DNA of 64,000 nucleotides, taken from NCBI GenBank assembly GCA_010015675.1, contig ML977009.1, positions 250,692-314,691 on the forward strand, given 5' to 3'. This DNA comes from Byssothecium circinans. Lineage: Eukaryota > Ascomycota > Dothideomycetes > Pleosporales > Massarinaceae. Of the stretch, positions 55,421 to 64,000 are shown in pieces (position 1 is the first letter of the stretch; every line of letters begins with the position of its first letter). A program made the translations under genes and the position numbers. The notes under the pieces were generated by a model. That model was given only the letters and a program-made list of their open reading frames with translations. It did not search any database and was not told the origin of the DNA.

Positions 55421-58080
55421 GTATAGCCCAAGCGCACTTCCTAGATCACGTCTTCGGCATAATAGGTCGTGAATAGCTAGGTGAATAGATTATTATAGAT
55501 AGCCACTATAAAAAGAATGCTTCGTGGTAAAAGTATAAATTAGAAGTAACTACTAGCTAACTATGTAGCAGAAACTTGCTATCTTATATGTCTCCTATTA
55601 CTTCATCTATCCCTTAGTACTACTATCCAGAGGCGCTTTAATATCATGCACTGCTAGACTAGCTAGTAATCCCGTATCTAATTAATTGCTATTAGATACC
55701 TTGCATAATAATTAAAAGCCTAGAATAGACGTACACCTATTGATACTACACTACTAATGTTTCATATATAGTAGCAGTGCCGCTTTCTAGTAATATAGCC
55801 TTGCATGCTATAGCTAGAGAACCTATAGGCATTGCTAGGACTAGTTAGAAGAATTTTCTACTTATATATTACTACTTTACCATTTATGCCACACTCTAGT
55901 TAACAGGAATAGGGTAAGCAAAGCTACCTTTCATAGCTTCTTACTAAGCCGTACCTGCAACATGACGAGCTTAGGGCTAAGTAGGCTGATAGACCTTGCT
56001 ATAGTATTACTACTTCTATTAATACAATCTTTTTATGCTTCTCTTTTATGTAGTTCCTACGCCTATTAGGCTTAGGATTCCTATGGCATTCGTGGCTAAT
56101 ATAGATAGCTTTCAAACTGCCTCTAACTCTCCTACCTCCTAAAAATCCTTACTACCTGTGTCCGCCTTGCAAACTAGCTACTTTAGACTTTTATACCTTG
56201 CTAGTGCGGCTGCTTGTGAGAGGTGTAGTAGTTATAGATAGCACTACCTTCCTCCCTTCTAATAAAATAGATAGCATTATTAAGCTAGGTATCCGTAGGC
56301 ATTCTATGTTATAACCTTTAGGATACAAAGACTTAAATAAATAGAAAGACAAAATTTATACTTTTAATAGTATCGTTCCTTATGCTCTACCTGCTACGGC
56401 TAGCTGTAAAAGATATACACTTTAGGCAATATCTTTAAGGTCTCTTAAAACTCCATACGGATGCCTTTTCTTTATAGCGCTAAGGTAAAGCCCTAGCTTA
56501 GGCGGCTATATAACTTAAGGAGACCAACATTAACTACAGCTAGCTAGCACTGCGTGCATCTGTGAAATCCCTGAAGACTGTATAAATAGGGGCTCTTAAG
56601 TGTGTACGTAAATAAGAAAGAAAATACTATAAGGATTAAATCATGAATAAGGGGTATATAAGATGAGATAGCGTTGGTTATCCTATTCCCTATAGTACTA
56701 AAGTAAGACATTAAAGGGTAAGTTATAATATACATATAAGGAAGCTAGTATAGCTATGCGGCGTTATTTATAACTAAAAGAAAAGGGCGGACGTTACACA
56801 TCCTTAATAGTATATCTAGTTAGAAAGACTTTTTATCTACTTTATATATCTAATAAGTCTACCGTGGGGGTTGTTAAAAGCCTAGCTATAAAAGCGCCGC
56901 ATAAAAGAGAGCCTAGTGATGCATTAACGCCGTGATTTATGATACCCTGCCCTAAGGGCGGCACATAGGGAAAATAGGTGTAATAATTCAAACTGCTAAA
57001 TTAGAGTTATCACCTGCTGCGCCTTATAGGTGCACTTTAGAGTAAAGATGGCTTCCTAGACTACTACCCTAGGGACAAATCCTTATGCGAACGAAGCATC
57101 CTAAGCATGTAGGCTTTAATCTAGGTAGAGTTAGAGCGCTAATAGAATCCTTAGACTAAAAGGAGACTATACCGTAAGTAGCTATAAGCCTCCCTAATAC
57201 CTACATTCCCTATAGTCTAGCGTATCAAGTACTATACATGCTATAGGGTTGTAAATAGATTCAACTACGTCCACTAGTTAGCAGCCATAGACGGCTAGTT
57301 ACTTTGCAATTAAAAACTTCGCATAAATTTCTCCTTAGCAGGTGTTAGAGGTGTAGACGACAGTAACATTGCTATAGAAATAAGTAAAAGCTAGGAGCAG
57401 CTTAAATACCACGTTAGTAGCGGATATTACCTAGATTATCTAGCTAGAAAACAGCTCTGTAGTTATTATAAGTTAACCTCGTAGATTATATAGGTAAACA
57501 CTTAAAGCAGCTATGTAGTTACTATATTTAAAGAATAATACTATCTGCCCACTAGATAGGGGCTACACGAAGGTAGCTTTAGCTATGCTTACCTATGCTC
57601 TCTACCGCTAAAGTAAGACATTAAGAGATGAATAGATAGGGAGGCACTACTATAAAGCCTATTGCTTCGCTGCCTTAAGCTCATCGCGTAGGGGATGAGA
57701 AGTGCACATTACACCTCTCTAACTAGCATGGCCTGCTATGGAGGCATAGGGATGCGCATAAAGCAACGACTAGTAATAGAAGCAAGGCGTCGAACGCTTA
57801 AGGCATATAAGTCTGCCTTGCGCTCTCTTATTATTTAAGCCGTAGAAGAAGAGTATAAAGGAGTATTACTTTTTAAGCGAACTTTAAGTTATCTTATCCT
57901 CTCTATCAACCTTCTATTAACACTTTATTAGCCTTCTATTAAACTCTTCCGTCCGCCTCCTTTTATACTTTTTAAAGATAAGCTATTTATAATCTACTAT
58001 TGAGAATTCTACTATAAACTAGAGAGAGGCGTATTAGAGATATATACTCTCTAAAATATTACTAACCATGCTAGGTTGCT
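55421..58080. other. RIPed AT-rich sequence, no gene recognised
   Basis: No readable domain. The 63-codon open frame at 56544-56735 on the minus strand is a chance gap between stops in AT-rich sequence with hydrophobic composition. Confidence 0.45.
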
Positions 58081-58319
58081 TTAATTACGGTTTAAACTAA
58101 CAGCTTAAAAAAAGAAGCTAGTACTATAGAATAAGTAGGTAATAATTCTACGTCCTATTTAGGTTAATTACTAATACGAGATAAACAATTAGTTACTAAC
58201 TAGACATAGAAGTCATTCCATAATTAGCAAAGCAGATATGAATGTAGAGGCTATATAATACTTACTATAAAAGATAGCTGCTCTATCCCTACATAACTTA
58301 AGTAAGTACCTAAAAAAAT

Positions 58320-58600
58320 GCGTAAACTATAGCTTACTTTGTTAAACGACATAGAAAGAATAAGCGCTATAGTTAATAGCCTTAGCCGCGAACTCGCCTA
58401 ACAAGGTGCAATAATAGAAAGTCTTAAATAAAAAAACAGCTATATCAAGAGCCTTCTATAGAATATAGGTGACTAGCTCAACGTCATCATAGGAAAGAAT
58501 TTAAGAGAAATAAGAAATCTACTTAAGAGAGAATCTAGGCATAAGGAGAGAGATAGGCTAAACAAGTAGCAGCAGTAAAAAAAAAAAGAGAACATAATTT
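58320..58600 (+). pseudogene. Coiled-coil frame trace
   Basis: A plus-strand frame gives LTLLNDIERISAIVNSLSRE, then IIESLK*KNSYIKSLL, then GKNLREIRNLLKRESRHKER, with heptad-like spacing of hydrophobic residues and RIP-type stops. This resembles the coiled-coil N-terminal part of unknown fungal repeat-encoded proteins. Function unknown. Confidence 0.35.
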
Positions 58601-61600
58601 TATTAAGATAGAAAAAAAAGGAGTAGTAAATAAGACACTTTTTTATTATTCTACTATTTAATTAGATAGACTACGTTGAATTTAGATTCTACTTTAGCCT
58701 TTATGCTGTCTTTGTCATCATACTTAGCTTAGCATAACATAAGCCTTGTTTTTGGCTACGTGCAACTTCCCTATGCTAAGGTCACGCTATATTTAGTTAA
58801 GTATTCATGCGAAACGGCCCTGCGGAAGGCTACATTTGCTAGTCTTTGATAGTAATAGGCTGGTAACTTTATTACTAGTAAAAGGTATAATTTATTCTTA
58901 ATAGGAGTTAACTCTTACTAGTTATAAAAGAGGAGGAGCTTATAAGAGCTTCTTAACTTAGAAGTAACTAAGGCTAGCTTATTTTTTATCTATTAATACG
59001 AATCTATTACATCGTCTATTGCGATATGCTAGGAAATATACGTAAGTATCGTACTCTAGACATAGCTTAGCTAATTTCTCGTAGAGGGTTTTTGATAGCT
59101 TCTAGTAGTTATTGTTTGCAGCTCGCCTTAACTTAGCGTGTACTAGTACGCATGAATGCTATTAAGATAACGTGACTATAGTAATAGAGATTAGACTAGC
59201 TAGTCTACAAATAAGTAGACTATAAAATAGTATTACTACATAACGTAAATTTTAAACTAATGCCTGATTACGGCTACTAGGTTTTTAAACTAGTCCTATT
59301 TTAGCTTTCTAGTTCCTATTTTAACCTTATAGTAGTTTGCGTTTTAAGACGTAGTACGCTTCCTAGGTCCCTTTTTAAGCCCCTTGTTAGTTTTAAGAAC
59401 TAGCCAAAAATAGTTAAATTTTATTGTCCTTAATTCCCATTTCTCGATATCTAGTTCCCGTTTCAAACCCTGTTAGTTTCAACCCTTAGCTAAAAATGGT
59501 TCATCGTCCTTAATTCCTATTTCTGCTATTTTAGACAAGGTAGGAGGAGATACAATTCGTGATAGCAACTCTTATAGTAACGTAACAAGACAAAAATTGT
59601 ATTATCCTCGTTGCTACAGCGTATAGTGTCTTGCGTTATTAATTAAGCCTTAAAGAACACCTCTCTAGTAAAGTATTCTTATAAGTTAAAAGTAAGAACC
59701 TAGAGTCCTATGTCTTGTATAGTTAAATCTAGATAGTCTTCTAACATCTTACCTTATAAAGGAATGTAAGGAGGGATAGCTACATCCTATAAGAATAAAG
59801 TGCTTAGACGGTAGAGTTTAAGTCCTATATTATATATTCTATGCAGGAAATGCCTCTATATAGGTAAAATTCTTAAGCGTTACGACTAAATTCTATACTA
59901 GGAATCCTGTATAAGAGAAGCTCTTAAGCTATAGAGCTTTAACCTAGCTTACGTATCCTATATAGGCGATTATCATCTATAGGCGATTAGAGTGCACGGC
60001 TGCTTTATAAGCAAGATAATGTAAAATAAGCATCTAGGTCCCTGCATTCTCTAGGTCTTCATTTAGAAGTTACTCCTATATCCTTTAAGCGCCCGTATAA
60101 AGGTTATTCCCGTATTCTCTAAGCGCCTATACGTGAACTACTTTGCTATAGGAAGGGCTCTACTATAGGAGTAGTTCCTTTACGCGACTAGCTCCTATAT
60201 GGGAATAGCTCCGCTACGGGAATAGTTCTGCTATAGGTTTCTAGATTAATAACTACTGTCCCCTTGCTCCTAGCCTGCGAGATATTGCTATAAAGAAATA
60301 CATAAATAGAAGAAGCTTGCAACTTTTTAACTAGCTTGTACGCTGCTAAGATATTCTCCTCTAGGTTAAATTTAGAAAGTAGATAGAGCTTTAGTTGCTT
60401 TAGCTAACTATCTTAAAGCCTTTAGAAAGACTATAATAAAGTAGCAACTAGACGTAAGATAAAAGCTTACTGTAAAGCATATAAATACCTCCTACCTAAT
60501 ATTAACGCACTTATTCCTCGCGATTACGTGACTTTTTTAATCCGTCTGCTCCCCTTCCGCCGCCACGCAACGTAACTGCTAAATTTGCTAGTAAATGGAT
60601 AGAGATAAGGACTAAGGTAGTAGTAGGTCTAAAAGCATAGAGGATCCCTAGAAGCCTAAGGAAAGCTAAATCACCCGTAGGTTCCTAAGCGCCAAGGCTG
60701 CACCGTAGCATCTTATCTAGTAATACCGCCTTTTCGACATAAGCTAATGTAGTTAGCTGCAGTTTAAGCAAGAAAGCATTACGCTTTAGCTCTTGCTAGC
60801 TGTTTTTTGCGCCTAGAAGTTGCCTAACTAGGAATTTCCTAGAATCTATTAAAGATTGTAAATGTATTATCTAAAATAAGCCTTTATGCGCTAGTAGTAA
60901 CTACCGCCAACATCATAGCCCTAGTATCTAATAATAAAATATCTAAGTATTAACTAATAGGTGCGCAAGCGCTAGACGTGGGGTAACCTATACACTCATA
61001 CGAGTAATAAAATAAGCTAATTCTAATGGTGATTAGTTCTTGTCGCAGATTCTAGGTACCTTAGCTTATCGCGTTCTAGCCATCTTTCACTCTCAAACGC
61101 CTATACCCCAATTCGTATCTTTTCTCAACTCGCTTTAAGGAGTGAAACATTAATTAAACTAGGCAGAATAAGGCTAATTCTAACGGCATAATTAGAAGGC
61201 TGTAGGTGTCTTGTTAGCAATAAGCGAAAGGCTTTTTTAATACTAGCATGACCTTTCTATAAGCATTATTTAGTAACTGCGCAAACTAGAAAACAGGCTA
61301 GAAGGCATTATATAATTATTTAGAGATTAATTATGTAATACACTTCTCACGTATTTTGTAGGGCTAAGTAAACATCCTTGTCATGCATCTTATTACGCTC
61401 TTTCGTCTAGTTAATAGCACTTGTTAGGTAAAATAGATGCAGCTAGTAGATCTTACTTTATAGCAGTATCTTAATACGCTAGCGGTATTAAGATCTATTA
61501 TAGACTAAGCGACACATTTACTGTTATATACACTTCTTAAAGATCTAGGCAGCGCCTGCTTTGACTAAGGTATAGATATGGGATAACGCTTAATCAAGGC

Positions 61601-64000
61601 AATAGTATAGGAGATTAAAGGTATAGCTAAGATTATTCTAATCTATAGCTAGCTACAGATACCTCTAGCATAACATTAAGAGGTAGCTTAAGTCTCTTAA
61701 GATTAGTATTCTTAGCGAGATTAATATCATGTAACTGCTAACTTATTCTTGCCCTGCGCATCTTAGTGTCGCTATCCTCTAGGCTTGATACCTCCTATAC
61801 CGCATCGTCTAGTCCTAGATACCCTATATTCATCTTATTTATAATAAGAAGTAACTTCAAGAATATTTACTATAAACTAAGTACGAGTAATATATAAGAG
61901 CTCTATTAGTAATATATAGACTAAAGGAGACATTACGTATATAAGCTTGTACTAGCGTCTGTTAGGTTTTTATCTAGGCGTAATAAATCATTATTATCTC
62001 TCTATTACTAACATTGCAGCCGCTCATACTAAACACTATTTTAAGATAGATTAGAGTTAGGATCCTTTTAATAGAAAATATAGCTAGCTCCTCCTAATTA
62101 AAGAGATTAGGTCTAAAGATTATATTAAGACTAAGCATAGCTTTACTAAACGCTAGCCTCTTTGCGTTGTTTAAGGTGGCATGACTAGCTAGAAATAGGG
62201 CCTACAGCGTCTCTATAATAAAGCTATTATTCTTGACTTTATCTTTTAGAATACTACGATCCTAGTGCAACGGCTGCTCTAGCATAGCTATAATAGCCGC
62301 GGTCGATATTACGTTATAATAGAGCGCATAAGTAGTATCACTCTCTCTAAGATTAGCAATTAATGTCGCAAGCTAGGCGGTATTTAGCATGTCATTTTAG
62401 GGCACTATAGAGTATGCTAAGATATTGTTTAAAAGAATGCTAATGACTTTATCTCTTAGAACGTTATTCTTTAGCTTTAATTATTCTAGTCCTATAAGAC
62501 GGGGTTTAAAGATTTTGTCCTCCCACCGCCTTGCATTATTAAGATGCGCGAGCGGGACAGCTAGCTAGTTAAGAGATCCCTGTCAAAAGAGTATTACCTT
62601 GTCTATAAAGATCTTGCGGCTTAAAATATTATAATGTGCCTAGACACGCTTTAGGTTAAGTATATCTTTAATTAAAAGTAATGTAAATACTACTCTCCTA
62701 AAATAAAGCTAAAGTTATAGAGTATGCAAGGCATAGGCTACTATAATCTATTTAACAATAATAAACTTATTAACTAGAAGATCCGTCTCATCACACCGTA
62801 GATATAGAGGGAGGGAGGAAGGGGTAGTACAAGAGGTATAAAAGTATCTTACTAAAATTATTCTAAGGAACTAGCGAAGTGAGGAGGCAGAGTTCTTTAT
62901 TCTATAAAAGCACGTCTTATTATGGTTTGTGGGAAAGAGAAGCTTGTCTATCTAAAGTTTTAATTTAACTGTATTAGATCTAACTATATACTCGTGTTTG
63001 CTAATTTTATGTGCAACCTTTCTTATATAGACAGAAACATGTAACTTTAGCCTAAAAGGAAAATACGTAACTTTAGGCCTTAACCGCCTTGCACTTATAG
63101 TTAGGGTTATTGTACTATTAATTCTAAACTTTGCTACACCTACCATCCTTAATCTTGCACAATTAAGATAATTTATTAAGAGTTTTACTATAATAAATGT
63201 AGGTGCCATCCTCATCATTGCTATAAGTATGTTAAAAGAGAATCCTAAGAGTGAATAACCTTAAGGCTAAGATGCTTACTAAGCACCGCCATAGCTAAGG
63301 TCTGCATAGCTCTCTAGTTAGCAAAGGGAAACAAAAATAAGCTTCTAGAGCTAGACTTGTAGAGGATTTAGCTAACCTTTAACAACGCTAAAAGCGCTAG
63401 TTAGAGGCAGCAGAAGGACATCTGCGGTAAGACCTAAGCCTAGGGTCTCGAAGGTAATAAAGACAAGCGTAGTGCTAAAAGCTATAATAATAGTATTAAG
63501 ATAAAGATTAAAGTTAAAAAAGAAATATATTATAACCTTTAAAAAATAATAAATAAGTAACTATAGGGTACAGCGTCTTATATATGTAAAAGAGCAAGTT
63601 AGGTAATAAGAAGGTAGCAGTGTAAGTAGTAGTAGTAGTTACATACCCCCTATAGTATAACCTACCGCTAGGATAGTCTTAACGTCGCGATAAATGCCGC
63701 CTAAAGCTTGCTAGTGCGGAAGCGTCTCTAAGGGTAGACAGCTACAGTTAGAAACGTATTTAATAGGCTTATCTAGCATACCTAAATCGCGTAGTGTCTT
63801 CCTTGGACTTAAAGTCCGTGCCTACTTTAAGCTAGTCTAAGATTAGGTTATTATAGACTTGCTAGCTGTACCTGCAGCTGCATCTAAGTCAAGTGCCGTT
63901 GTGTATTGCGAGGACGAATATACGGCGGCGATGATTAGCGCATTGTAGCTAGGATTCATAAGCGCAGTAGCTAGCTTATTTATGGAGTAAGGCTACCCTT
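58601..64000. other. RIPed repeat-rich sequence to the end of the window
   Basis: Imperfect short repeats occur at 59940-60240 (units around CTATAGG and GGGAATAG). A plus-strand frame from ATG at about 60597 reads MDRDKD*GSSRSKSIEDP with RIP-type stops but no domain. The open frame at 62952-63218 on the minus strand is short and lacks family features. I see no LTR pair, RNA gene or intact coding region in this part. Confidence 0.4.

Noticed and set aside
56544..56735. 63-codon minus-strand frame with membrane-like composition
   Set aside because: Short, in AT-rich RIPed DNA where Ile/Tyr/Leu codons arise by chance.

Overview
The window looks like a piece of a filamentous ascomycete genome (Pezizomycotina, probably Dothideomycetes/Pleosporales). 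The evidence is short GT-AG introns of about 50-100 bp, the gene families present (Yap-type bZIP, phosducin-like protein, Snx3, an SSF transporter, a PNP-NACHT-ankyrin NLR, HET-ankyrin, DUF3435), and large AT-rich blocks whose genes are destroyed almost only by C-to-T/G-to-A changes in CpA/TpG context, the mark of repeat-induced point mutation (RIP). The lineage is an inference from gene content and style, not from a search.

Layout. 1-12.57 kb is gene-rich and unmutated: the end of a pogo/Fot-type transposon (1-140), a Yap-like bZIP gene (+), a phosducin-like gene (-), a sodium:solute symporter (-), Snx3 (-), an unrecognised multi-exon gene (-), and the first 118 codons of an O-methyltransferase-like gene (+) that loses family resemblance abruptly near 12.56 kb. 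From there to the end the sequence is accessory. It starts with a short inverted repeat, then a RIP-degraded DUF3435 tyrosine recombinase (13.8-15.8 kb, +) with R, H and Y catalytic codons and two exact introns. Next is an intact, non-RIPed PNP-NACHT-ankyrin NLR (16.9-21.0 kb, -) with near-identical 99-bp ankyrin repeats that caused an assembly gap. After it come two nested pogo/Fot elements (21.3-24.9 kb), a degraded DUF6594-like membrane protein gene (26 kb), a SET-domain fragment (28 kb), a 560-bp TA-flanked MITE-like element, and a degraded HET-ankyrin gene (30.8-34.8 kb). The HET-ankyrin gene is enclosed by long inverted repeats and interrupted by a 1,067-bp TIR insertion. A complete but RIPed 11.76-kb Ty3/gypsy-type retrotransposon (40,099-51,861) follows, with 223-bp LTRs and an extra open frame of about 1,030 codons downstream of pol. 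The remaining 12 kb is RIPed repeat in which I recognise no domains.

How the parts may work together. A DUF3435 recombinase lying just inside an insertion boundary and reading inward, followed by NLR, HET and membrane-protein genes, is the known architecture of Starship giant mobile elements. I propose, as inference, that the window holds the 5' end and part of the cargo of a decayed Starship-like element inserted in an O-methyltransferase gene, with allorecognition/immunity-type cargo. Only the NLR still looks functional.
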